Shown here: piece after piece, positions 1-7,994 of the stretch | How the letters are laid out: the number at the start of each line of letters is the position of its first letter | Numbering within the stretch: position 1 is the stretch's first letter | Assembly (NCBI GenBank): GCA_020636105.1 | Contig: JACJYL010000001.1 | Span: forward strand, 3,596,001-3,660,000 | Origin: Lewinellaceae bacterium | GTDB lineage: Bacteria > Bacteroidota > Bacteroidia > Chitinophagales > Saprospiraceae | Direction: 5' to 3' | DNA: 64,000 nucleotides | Notes under the pieces: generated by a model | Seen by the model: only the letters and a program-made list of their open reading frames with translations | What the model was told of the DNA's origin: nothing | Databases searched by the model: none | Made by a program: the position numbers and the translations under genes

Positions 1-304
1 CTTTGACACACAGGAGTCCGATTTGCAGGATGCATTCGCTGAATACGGTGAAGTAGATTCTGTAAAAATTATTATGGACAAATTTACCGGCAGGTCGAAA
101 GGCTTCGGTTTCGTTGAAATGCCTAACGATGATGAGGCACAAAATGCTATTAATGGCTTAAACGAATGCGAATTCGACGGAAGAACCATTGTAGTTAAAA
201 AAGCCGAGCCAAGAGAAAAAAGAGATAGCCCACGTGGTGGCGGCGGCGGCGGATACCGCGGCGGTGGCGGCGGTGGCGGCGACTACGGCAACAGAAGATA
301 TTAG
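1..304 (+). CDS. RRM-domain RNA-binding protein, C-terminal part (5' end off the window)
   Basis: The open frame is already running at the left edge and ends at the TAG at 302-304, giving about 100 residues. It shows the second half of an RNA recognition motif: the RNP1 octamer KGFGFVEM is intact, followed by the alpha2/beta4 segment ending in RTIVVKKAEPR. A low-complexity tail rich in glycine with scattered Arg and Tyr follows, as in small bacterial RRM proteins resembling cyanobacterial Rbp proteins. The RNP2 strand must lie left of the window. The family binds single-stranded RNA in the cytoplasm and is often linked to cold or mRNA handling; the specific role here is not known. A strong hairpin follows the stop. 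Confidence 0.9.
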   Translation, partial: FDTQESDLQDAFAEYGEVDSVKIIMDKFTGRSKGFGFVEMPNDDEAQNAINGLNECEFDGRTIVVKKAEPREKRDSPRGGGGGGYRGGGGGGGDYGNRRY

Positions 305-341
305 AATTTATTTATTCAACATATTTTTTGTGTTTAACTGG

Positions 342-367
342 AAGCCTCTGTATGATTACAGAGGCTT
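342..367 (+). terminator. Hairpin terminator after the RRM gene
   Basis: An 11-bp perfect stem (AAGCCTCTGTA / TACAGAGGCTT) with a four-base loop TGAT lies about 40 bp after the RRM stop codon. The following bases are only moderately T-rich (TCGTCATTTT). It is positioned to end the RRM transcript. Confidence 0.7.
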
Positions 368-506
368 TCGTCATTTTAGCCTATAACGCTTTTGTCGCCT
401 ATCACTCCGGCACTACCATTTCCAAAAAGATCGAATCGATTTTTATTCAAACCACCACCACAGGGCTTTATTTTAAAAAACCCTAACCGCCAACAAGACT
501 TCTGCC

Positions 507-1022
507 TCAATGGCCAAAGATTACGTTCCCTAAAACAGTATTCAGGCCAAAAGCATAATAAATGACAAATAAAAAAATCAACCTCGAAAGGATCTTTATG
601 CTATTGGTAAACTCGTAAAGCCAGTTTTCAGCCGTAAAATATCTGATCAAAAAATAGATGCCGGAAAGCCCAAGGCAAAACAACAACATCGAGTTCCCAA
701 TGATGGCCATTTCTTTTTTCCCTTCCCAATCCATGGCCCAAAACAGGATACCCATAAGAATGATAGAAATGCCCATTCCAAAAAAGGTGGCTATTAGTTT
801 ATCAATTGCCCTGTATTTTAAGGCTTTGAAAAAATACCAGGAAAGAAAGATGTAAAAAAAACACGCAATGGAAAATCCCATTATGGTAAGCGTTGATACA
901 TTGAACAACACCCCGAACAAGCCGACAAAAAGGGGCAAAAATTCCAGCAGCAGGGCAGGTGTCCGATATCTCTCATATTCGACGGCCTGCACGGTATTAT
1001 GCTGATCTGAGGTTTCGCTCAT
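507..1022 (-). CDS. Small multi-pass membrane protein of unknown function
   Basis: A 171-residue protein with an ATG start. After a short polar N-terminus of about 20 residues there are roughly five hydrophobic segments (about residues 22-42, 45-65, 76-97, 106-127 and 143-163), so it is an integral inner-membrane protein. No catalytic or transport motif was recognised. It lies in the same direction as, and only about 27 bp downstream of, the serine carboxypeptidase gene, so the two may be co-transcribed. The function cannot be inferred from sequence alone. Confidence 0.75.
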   Translation of the reverse strand: MSETSDQHNTVQAVEYERYRTPALLLEFLPLFVGLFGVLFNVSTLTIMGFSIACFFYIFLSWYFFKALKYRAIDKLIATFFGMGISIILMGILFWAMDWEGKKEMAIIGNSMLLFCLGLSGIYFLIRYFTAENWLYEFTNSIKILSRLIFLFVIYYAFGLNTVLGNVIFGH

Positions 1023-1049
1023 AGAAATTATTTTTTGGATTTTAACAGC

Positions 1050-2546
1050 CTAATATTTTGCCGACTTTCCATCGGGAAGACTCTCCCGGATAAAAGTCCT
1101 GATATCCTCATTGGCAGTCTCCAGGTCCTCCTTTCTCAGGTACATCATGTGCCCGCTCCGGTACCCCTTAAACCTGAAACGGTCTTTCATCTTACCGCTG
1201 GGATCGATTTGCCACATGGTGTATTTTGCACTGAAATAAGTCGTGGCTCCATCGTAATACCCTGATTGGAACATGACTTTCAAATAAGGATTCTCCGCCA
1301 TAGCCTTCCGCAAATTATCGCGGGTATTGTTATTTTCCGAATTCCACGGATTGACCGGCCCGAACATATTGTATTTCACATCGGTCTTGAACTTCAAATG
1401 CTCCCGGATGTAATAATTGATGGCAGGGGTAAAAGAATGTAACCAGGAAGTGAGTTCCGGGCTATAATCGGGACTAACGCCGGCCTCCGTTCTGTCCAGG
1501 CCCAGGTAACGGGAATCCAACCGTCCAATAGTATGCCCGCTTTCATCTCGCAACAATTCCTTCCAGAAAAAATTTGTCGGCACGTCCAGATTGTGCTGAA
1601 GGATCACTTTCGTGGAAAGCCCGGAATAATAAGCCATTTTTTCGGCGACAGCCTGCTTTTCGTTTGCTTCAAGGAAACCTCCTTTTGCCAGAGCAGGCAT
1701 TAAAACATCCAGGGTAAAAGCTTCCACTTCGGGCAACAATTCCAACAGATCTTTTTGCTGAAGCTCAGGAGACAGCACTTTATGATACCAGGCCGCTGCC
1801 GCAAAGTAGGGGAAATGAGTCGCTGAAGCAATGGGACTGTCGGAGGAAAATACTTTGTAGTCCGCCGGAGAGACCATGATCACCCCGTTGAGGTACATCC
1901 ACTGGCGTTCCTGCAGTTCCAGCGCCAGACCGGCCACCCGGGTGCCTCCGTAACTTTCTCCTATCAGGTATTTTGGCGAAAGCCATCGCTCCTGCCGGGT
2001 GATAAAAGTATTCAGCCAGTCGGCAAGGTACTTGATGTCGGCGTTGATCCCGAAAAATTGTTCCTTTTTGACTTCCTCTCCCTTTTCGGGAATGGTCCTC
2101 GAATAACCCGTATTCACCGGGTTGACATAAACGATGTCCGCCACATCTAAAATAGAATATGGATTGTCATGAACACCATAGGGCTGCAGCGGGTATCCTT
2201 CTTCATCAATATTGAGCACCTTAGGCCCGGTATAAGCTATATGCATCCACACGGAAGCCGAACCCGGCCCGCCGTTGAAAGACATGATCAAAGGCCTTTC
2301 CGCAGGGTTGGCAATATCCTCTCTTTTGTAATAGGTATAATACAAAGTAGCGATTGCCTTTCCGCCCTCGTCCCAGACAGGCTGGGTCCCTGCGGTAGCC
2401 GTATAAGCTATTTTTACCCCTTTTACAGTAGCCACATGATGAGTGATCACCGCCGTATCAACAGGAATGGTTCTGTTTTGAGACAGTACCTGCAGCGCAC
2501 AGCCGCCCACAAAAAACAATAAGACAACAATTTTTTCTATTCGCAT
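1050..2546 (-). CDS. Serine carboxypeptidase, peptidase family S10
   Basis: A 498-residue protein with an N-terminal hydrophobic signal sequence (about residues 5-22, ending VLSQ), so it is probably exported to the periplasm or beyond. Family S10 hallmarks are clear: the oxyanion region NGGPGSASVWMH near residue 91, the nucleophile motif GESYGG with Ser198, Asp432 in GYYDGATTY, and His466 in SGHMMY. These form the Ser-Asp-His triad of alpha/beta-hydrolase carboxypeptidases that release C-terminal residues from peptides. Length is normal for bacterial S10 members. It precedes the small membrane protein in the same direction. The substrate is unknown. Confidence 0.93.
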   Translation of the reverse strand: MRIEKIVVLLFFVGGCALQVLSQNRTIPVDTAVITHHVATVKGVKIAYTATAGTQPVWDEGGKAIATLYYTYYKREDIANPAERPLIMSFNGGPGSASVWMHIAYTGPKVLNIDEEGYPLQPYGVHDNPYSILDVADIVYVNPVNTGYSRTIPEKGEEVKKEQFFGINADIKYLADWLNTFITRQERWLSPKYLIGESYGGTRVAGLALELQERQWMYLNGVIMVSPADYKVFSSDSPIASATHFPYFAAAAWYHKVLSPELQQKDLLELLPEVEAFTLDVLMPALAKGGFLEANEKQAVAEKMAYYSGLSTKVILQHNLDVPTNFFWKELLRDESGHTIGRLDSRYLGLDRTEAGVSPDYSPELTSWLHSFTPAINYYIREHLKFKTDVKYNMFGPVNPWNSENNNTRDNLRKAMAENPYLKVMFQSGYYDGATTYFSAKYTMWQIDPSGKMKDRFRFKGYRSGHMMYLRKEDLETANEDIRTFIRESLPDGKSAKY

Positions 2547-2569
2547 GATTTTGGATGTTTTAAAACCAG

Positions 2570-2744
2570 GTGCCTCACCCCCTCACAAAAACCTCCCCAC
2601 GAAGCAAAAACCACCCCGCTTGCGGGGTCAAATTTGACGAAGACACGCTACCCCAGGCAAAACCTCCTCCCGTCAAATTTGGGGGTGGCCTCCCCCTCAC
2701 AAGTATTCCACACACAAAAATTTCATCTACCCCCCGGCATCCGC
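2570..2744. repeat. G-run-rich intergenic segment with nested inverted repeats, directly after the variable lectin gene
   Basis: On the plus strand this gap carries seven runs of three to six C (G-runs on the coding strand of the upstream gene). It also holds a perfect 11-bp inverted repeat CAAATTTGACG (2629-2639) / CGTCAAATTTG (2671-2681) and a tight hairpin CCCCGC-TT-GCGGGG at 2614-2627. Two phrases of the type GGGGxGGTTTTTG occur near-tandem on the minus strand. It lies between the 3' end of the 1699-residue gene and the start of the carboxypeptidase gene. It could be a terminator, a G-quadruplex-prone element, or a structured element beside a DGR variable region; the sequence does not decide. 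Confidence 0.6.
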
Positions 2745-5700
2745 CTACTTTGAACTGTGGGCCAGGCGGAAGCCAAGGCCGCTGCTCCCGTAGCTGGCGA
2801 GCCAGATGTCGCGGTAGGAGACCCGGCAGAACTCCGCGTTGCCGTTCCAACTGCCGCCGCGGTCCACGCGGCGAGAGCCTTCACGAGGTCCTTTCGGATT
2901 ACGCTTAGAACTGTTCTGATAATAATCTGCTCCATACCAATCACTACACCATTCCCAAACATTGCCACTCATATCATACACTCCAAGCGCATTGGCCATT
3001 TTCCCTCCGACAGGATGTGTTTTTGAACCTGAGTTTTCAGCATACCACCCCACAGCATCCAGGTCATTGCTTCCGGAATACACATACTGCCCCCCTTTTG
3101 TTCCCCCTCGCGCCGCATACTCCCATTCCGCCTCCGTAGGCAGTCGATATTCTTTACCCGTTCTTTTATTCAATTTTTCGATAAAGTCCTGTACATCATC
3201 CCAACTCACATTTTCTACCGGACATTTAGGGCAATTTTGGAACTCACTCGGATTATTCCCCATTACAGACTCCCACAATTCCTGCGTCACCTCGTATTTC
3301 CCTATAGAAAAAGCATCGAGCGTCACTTCGTGAAGTGGACGGGCGTCCTGGGGGCAATTCCCCTGATCCCCTTTTTCTTCCTTACACCCCATCTGGAAAG
3401 TACCGCCCGGCACGCGAATCATTTCCGGTTCGCGGAAGGGAGGCGGGGCCTGGGCATTTTCTTTTGGAAAATCCTGTTTTTTCAACCCAGCATAATCATT
3501 CGTTGAGCATCCGTTTTCATCTACCGTATCCCCTTGCCTGGTATTGGGGCAAGTGTCCTTATTGTCGGGTACGCCGTCTTTGTCGGAGTCTTTTGGCGCA
3601 GCCGGGGCGGAAGGAGCGGCCTGTACCGCATTATAAAGGTCCTGGAATGTAATGATACTTTTTTTCGTTTGGTCATTAATGACAATGGAGTAATTCACTT
3701 CTATTTCCTTAAAAACCTGATTCAATGTCACATTATCAACGCCGAGGTCAGCGATGAATTTTGAGGAAGGATTGATCACATCTAAATTGAGTCTGACCCT
3801 TATGAATTGTTTTAATTTTTGGTATTCAGCGGTCTCTTCTTGGGATTGAGGCAGAGGAGTATCTTCCGGCTGTTGATCAAAGATGATCTCCACACGCCGT
3901 TCCATCGCGGCAATTATGGCATAGACGGAATTTTTCGGGTCATTCAAATTATCCGAAACATATCTTGGAGCCTGCTCCTCCCCAATAGACGTCAACGCAA
4001 GTGTCAGTTGACCGGAATCGATATAGGGCATCAAAACCCCTCCCTCAAAGGCTGATGCCATATTTACCACAAAATCCACCCGGCGCTCGGCGATTCTTTT
4101 ACTTGCTGCAGCCGGGCCTCTTGGGTCATCGAATCCCCGCAGGCTTATTTTCATCCTTTCTCCATTTTTTAACTTTTTCAACAGGGAGTTAAAAGCATAA
4201 TTTAGGTCCCTTTTTACTCCATTGACTTCCTGATCAAAAAATTGGGATACTCTTTGGGTCGCAATAAATGCGTCCTCCGCACTTAATCCGACGGTAAGTT
4301 CGCTGATATACGATTGTTTTTGCTTGTAATAATCATCTATCACTTTTTCGAAATAGGAGAAAGGCTGCCCCTTGCCAGCATCAGTGGGCTTTTCGTCATC
4401 AAAATAGACGGACAGCGGCAGAATCAATGGATCTCCCATTTGTGGGGTCAGATAAACTTCAATATCCGAAGCCTTCCTGACGTCAAAAACGTGTTCATCA
4501 GGAGGATACCCCGGCTTGTTGGCCACAATGCGATAAGTTTTTCCTTTTACCAGGGTTAAAGAAAATTCATTTCCTGTAACATTTGACTGACTATCTATCA
4601 ATTGTTCCCTGCCCCTTGACAGTCTTTCGTACACCGTAACGGTTGCCCCAAACAAAGGCTCCTTTGTCATTCTATTAAAAGTCAACACCTTTATGTTCAG
4701 CTTTTCTTCCTTCGGTGCCTTGACCCGGGGATCAACTGTTGCAGGAACCTCTTCACTGTCCTTGAACAACAAATACTCTAAATGCGGATAAGTGGATAAA
4801 GTATCAAAAAACAGGCTGTCAGACTCATTCAGGATTTGCCGGTAATGCACGAAAGCCGAGTCCCTGTTTTCTTCGTAAAAATGGAGCAGGCCATTGGCAT
4901 GCAAGGCATCGAGCTTAACAGAATCCAAAGCGATGGCCTGCTGAAAATAATTGTGCAATCGGTCCGCTTTGGCCTCCGTGAAATCGTTTTTTTCCAGCAT
5001 GTCATTGTACAGGGCCGCTCCGACGTTGAACCACAATTTTCCTTTATTGGTTCTGGCCAGTTCGTAATCGGAATCAGATTCCAAGGCCAGGTCAAACCCA
5101 CTGTTAACGGCTTCAAGCACTTTCTTCAGGTTGGAAGAATCTCCGCTGGTTTCTTTTTCAATTTCCCCCAGCAGTTCGTTTTCGTATTGGGTTACACTGG
5201 CGTTGTTGTAAATGGCAGCACTGTCCAAGGGGAGTGTTTCCTGTACAAAATGGTACAGGTTTTCCAGTTCCCCTTCGTCACCAACCACTTTCAGTGTTTT
5301 TTCATTCCCGAAGGCCATTTGGTACAACCGATCGGTGCCATCGACTTTCCAGATAAAAAGAAAAAGCACGATAAAAAGCACGGTGGCTGAAATGGCTTTA
5401 ATAAAATCCGGCGTAACCAAAGGCTTTTCAGGTAATTCGGCCGGTTCGTCGCTTTCCTCCAGGAATTGATCCAGGGTAGGAACGGGAAGTGCCATTTTCG
5501 ACATCATGGACGATTGGGCGTAATCCTCCTCTTGGGCAGCCATCGCATGCCTTTGCACGGCGGTTTCCAGTTCCTCCACCTGTCGTTTATCCAACAGACC
5601 GTTTTCCAACAAATAGCGGATGTCGGCTTTATGGGAAGCGTCTTGGGGGCTTAGGGCAAACCGCTGCACCGCCAGCTGGCTGTTCAGCTCGTAATTGGCA

Positions 5701-7844
5701 TGGCTGTCCTTTACTTTGGCTTTGATGGCTTCCAGTTCTTCCCGGACCACCTCGCGGGCCAGACGCTCCGTGGTTTCGTCCAGCTCGCGGAGCAATTCTA
5801 TCCGCAGGCTTCCCGGCAAAATACCCGACTGTAAAAACGGAATCCGGGCCAGCAACAACAGCTTATCAAAAGTCACCTCAACTCCAACGGGTTTTAGTGC
5901 TTTTCCTATGGCAATGGTGGTTTCCCACCTGGGTTGAGGACAGACCGCCAGGGCGCACAACCATTTATACACATCCGGATGATCCTTCAAAAAGGACTGG
6001 TATTCTTTCAGCCGGTGCCAACGCCGGCGGTTGACGTCCGCTTCGGCACGGTCAGCGAGGAGCCCTTTTTTCCATGTTTCAAAATTCGGCTGGTGTTCGT
6101 CCTGTGCCCCGCCACTCTCAATATAATTCATGGCCTGACCGAGACCAAGAATGTCTGCAGGGAAAACCGGGAACAGGTGGTGCAGGGCCGCTTCCTTCCA
6201 TGTCCAGGATTCAGGAGGAAGAGGCGTGATGAGCAGTCGTTCCTTCCATGCCTTCAGCACTTTGCGGGGTTTTTCCCTCAACTGCCGGCCCCCGTTCCCA
6301 AAAGGATCCAGCAAGCCATGGGCATCTCCCATCACCACGAGCCTGTGGTGCTGAAACATCCTGGGTAGCATGACATCATTAATCCCCTTTGGATAGTATT
6401 TATTCCAAAATCTGTTAAAATCGGTATTGTAATAAAACGTATCCAGGAGAACGTCCTTGCCCTTGAGAAAGGTGATGAGGTATTCAAACAACCTGGCCTG
6501 GTGGCTCTCCATGGATTGTTCATCGATCAAAAAGAGGTATTCGGTTGGCTGAGTGTCCTTTTTCTCCAGCAGTTGAGGAAATCCTCCGCCCTCAATGGTG
6601 GCTTTGACCGAACCCGGGATATCCAGACTACTGCGCAATCCTTCCTGCCTGGAACGCATGGTATCTGCAAAGCGGAACAATTGCTGGCCGACCTGGATAA
6701 AAGCATCCTGGGAACGATAGGGAATCAGGTAAGGTCCCTTGTCTGTTGATTTGAAATGATCGGGCAGGCCATCTTTTTCCTTTTCTTCTTTTTCAGGTTC
6801 AGGGGTTTTTCTGGCAAACCAGCGAACCCAATAATAAACAATGGCGAGGGCCAGCAGGCTCATCAAAACCCAGGTGGCCCAGCTGAAGGAAGCAGAAGGG
6901 GCTAATTTGTCTTTTTCCAGGGTTTTTAAAGCCAGGAAAGCCTTCTCCTGCCCTATGCTGACCTGGTTGCGCAGGACGGTTTCACAATAACCGGCTGCAT
7001 TTTCATCCACGACTCTTACTTCTATTTCATAGTTGCCATTCGATTCAAAGGTATGTTCTACAGTGAAACCTTCCACCGGTGGGGTTTCATCATCGAAGTC
7101 CCAGATGGCACGCAGGGTATCCTGGCCAGGTACGGTTATGCCGAACGGTATGGCTTCCCCTTTTTGACCTTCCTTGGGTATCCCGGGCTGTGATAAGATG
7201 ACCGGTGGGCCTCCTGCACATTGTACCAGGAGAGGATTCGAAAAAGTATCTCTATGCATCGTTTTCTTATCCTCATAGATCAACTTTACGGTTTTTCGGT
7301 AATTTTTTCCGGGTTGGGGCACTTCGAATTGCCAATGGAAGGAGGAACTGTCCTCCATGGCCGTTTCACCTGTCTCATCATCGAGAAGGGACCAGTATAA
7401 ATTTTGGGTAAGAGTATCTTCCGGAGGGGCCAGGTTCAGAAAGGTCACCGTATCCCCAATGGCTGCGGCAGATACATCTGCCCGAATGCCCCGTTCCGGA
7501 GGCGGCACCACAGTCAGAACCTTAAAAAGGCCATAACCGATCAAAACCATCACCGGCAACGTGATCAAAATCCACATCAGCCATTTGGGCATCCGCTCCC
7601 AAAAAGCAATCTCTTTTTCCTCAATTATTTCAAGTTCTTCCGATAATACGTCTTTGTGAAACCGATCGAACAGTTCGTAAAATTTCAGCTGTTCGGCAGC
7701 GCTTTTGGCCACCACGGGGCAGAGAATATATTTGAGCTGTTTGGAATCGTGAAGAAAACGCTTGCCGGGGCCTCCCAATGTTTTGAGCAAACGCAGGCGC
7801 ATAGCAGGCGTGACGCGAAATCCTGCCATTTCGAGCTGCTGCAC
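2745..7844 (-). CDS. Giant membrane protein: vWA-like MoxR partner with OmpA-like, TSP3 and DGR-type FGE/C-type-lectin C-terminus
   Basis: A 1699-residue protein with a mosaic layout. Residues 1-80 resemble the N-terminus of CoxE-type vWA proteins. A membrane segment (about 88-108) is followed by a PKD-like region (about 110-300, with IWDFDDETPP) and a second membrane segment (322-343). Residues 430-570 look like a divergent vWA fold with the degenerate metal-site motif DEQSM. A third membrane segment (815-835) leads to TPR-like helices, a carboxypeptidase-regulatory-like beta unit (1050-1135), an OmpA-like domain (1140-1325), an ACP-like stretch without the Ser (1345-1408) and a thrombospondin-3 repeat (1418-1447). 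A formylglycine-generating-enzyme/C-type-lectin domain (1475-1697) ends in GFRLA. Inferred topology puts vWA in the cytoplasm and the lectin in the periplasm. The GTG at 7844 is the first conventional start, but the frame stays open to 7892 and the preceding codons (FPLDRLV) look coding, so the true start is uncertain. MoxR lies upstream. Confidence 0.88.
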   Translation of the reverse strand: MQQLEMAGFRVTPAMRLRLLKTLGGPGKRFLHDSKQLKYILCPVVAKSAAEQLKFYELFDRFHKDVLSEELEIIEEKEIAFWERMPKWLMWILITLPVMVLIGYGLFKVLTVVPPPERGIRADVSAAAIGDTVTFLNLAPPEDTLTQNLYWSLLDDETGETAMEDSSSFHWQFEVPQPGKNYRKTVKLIYEDKKTMHRDTFSNPLLVQCAGGPPVILSQPGIPKEGQKGEAIPFGITVPGQDTLRAIWDFDDETPPVEGFTVEHTFESNGNYEIEVRVVDENAAGYCETVLRNQVSIGQEKAFLALKTLEKDKLAPSASFSWATWVLMSLLALAIVYYWVRWFARKTPEPEKEEKEKDGLPDHFKSTDKGPYLIPYRSQDAFIQVGQQLFRFADTMRSRQEGLRSSLDIPGSVKATIEGGGFPQLLEKKDTQPTEYLFLIDEQSMESHQARLFEYLITFLKGKDVLLDTFYYNTDFNRFWNKYYPKGINDVMLPRMFQHHRLVVMGDAHGLLDPFGNGGRQLREKPRKVLKAWKERLLITPLPPESWTWKEAALHHLFPVFPADILGLGQAMNYIESGGAQDEHQPNFETWKKGLLADRAEADVNRRRWHRLKEYQSFLKDHPDVYKWLCALAVCPQPRWETTIAIGKALKPVGVEVTFDKLLLLARIPFLQSGILPGSLRIELLRELDETTERLAREVVREELEAIKAKVKDSHANYELNSQLAVQRFALSPQDASHKADIRYLLENGLLDKRQVEELETAVQRHAMAAQEEDYAQSSMMSKMALPVPTLDQFLEESDEPAELPEKPLVTPDFIKAISATVLFIVLFLFIWKVDGTDRLYQMAFGNEKTLKVVGDEGELENLYHFVQETLPLDSAAIYNNASVTQYENELLGEIEKETSGDSSNLKKVLEAVNSGFDLALESDSDYELARTNKGKLWFNVGAALYNDMLEKNDFTEAKADRLHNYFQQAIALDSVKLDALHANGLLHFYEENRDSAFVHYRQILNESDSLFFDTLSTYPHLEYLLFKDSEEVPATVDPRVKAPKEEKLNIKVLTFNRMTKEPLFGATVTVYERLSRGREQLIDSQSNVTGNEFSLTLVKGKTYRIVANKPGYPPDEHVFDVRKASDIEVYLTPQMGDPLILPLSVYFDDEKPTDAGKGQPFSYFEKVIDDYYKQKQSYISELTVGLSAEDAFIATQRVSQFFDQEVNGVKRDLNYAFNSLLKKLKNGERMKISLRGFDDPRGPAAASKRIAERRVDFVVNMASAFEGGVLMPYIDSGQLTLALTSIGEEQAPRYVSDNLNDPKNSVYAIIAAMERRVEIIFDQQPEDTPLPQSQEETAEYQKLKQFIRVRLNLDVINPSSKFIADLGVDNVTLNQVFKEIEVNYSIVINDQTKKSIITFQDLYNAVQAAPSAPAAPKDSDKDGVPDNKDTCPNTRQGDTVDENGCSTNDYAGLKKQDFPKENAQAPPPFREPEMIRVPGGTFQMGCKEEKGDQGNCPQDARPLHEVTLDAFSIGKYEVTQELWESVMGNNPSEFQNCPKCPVENVSWDDVQDFIEKLNKRTGKEYRLPTEAEWEYAARGGTKGGQYVYSGSNDLDAVGWYAENSGSKTHPVGGKMANALGVYDMSGNVWEWCSDWYGADYYQNSSKRNPKGPREGSRRVDRGGSWNGNAEFCRVSYRDIWLASYGSSGLGFRLAHSSK
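2757..2870 (-). other. Candidate DGR variable region at the 3' end of the FGE/lectin domain
   Basis: The last ~38 codons before the gene end encode a segment from RGGSWN through CRV to GFRLA, the layout of DGR-diversified FGE-type lectins. The block 2761-2880 is about 71% G+C (85 of 120 by hand count), while the adjoining 2881-2940 is about 42% (25 of 60), an abrupt change inside one gene. Codons at presumed surface positions are largely of the NNC form expected after mutagenesis of AAC codons: GGC, TTC, TAC, GAC, ATC and CTC among them. No template repeat or reverse transcriptase gene is visible in the window, so the assignment rests on the pattern. Confidence 0.65.
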
Positions 7845-7904
7845 CAGACGGTCCAGCGGAAAGGCGTTATGTTGAGGTTGATTTTCTATGGTTTACTTTT
7901 TTTG

Positions 7905-7992
7905 AACCGCAAAGCCCGCCAGGAAGACGCAAGGTTCGCAAAGAAGTAATAATATTGCAGGCCTTGAGTCTCCTTTTGCGCTCCTTGCGGTT
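7905..7992. repeat. Intergenic inverted-repeat element (AACCGCAA family)
   Basis: An 8-bp inverted repeat AACCGCAA (7905-7912) / TTGCGGTT (7985-7992) brackets a segment with further GCAAAG-, GCAAGG- and CGCAAAG-like words. It fills the gap between the MoxR gene and the giant vWA-like gene. The style resembles the small GCAAAG-rich intergenic repeats common in Bacteroidota genomes; this is from general knowledge and was not searched. Confidence 0.5.
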
Positions 7993-7994
7993 TA

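Noticed and set aside
2757..3026. Plus-strand frames opposite the lectin-coding end
   Set aside because: They arise from the high G+C of the minus-strand coding sequence and have no start context or family likeness.
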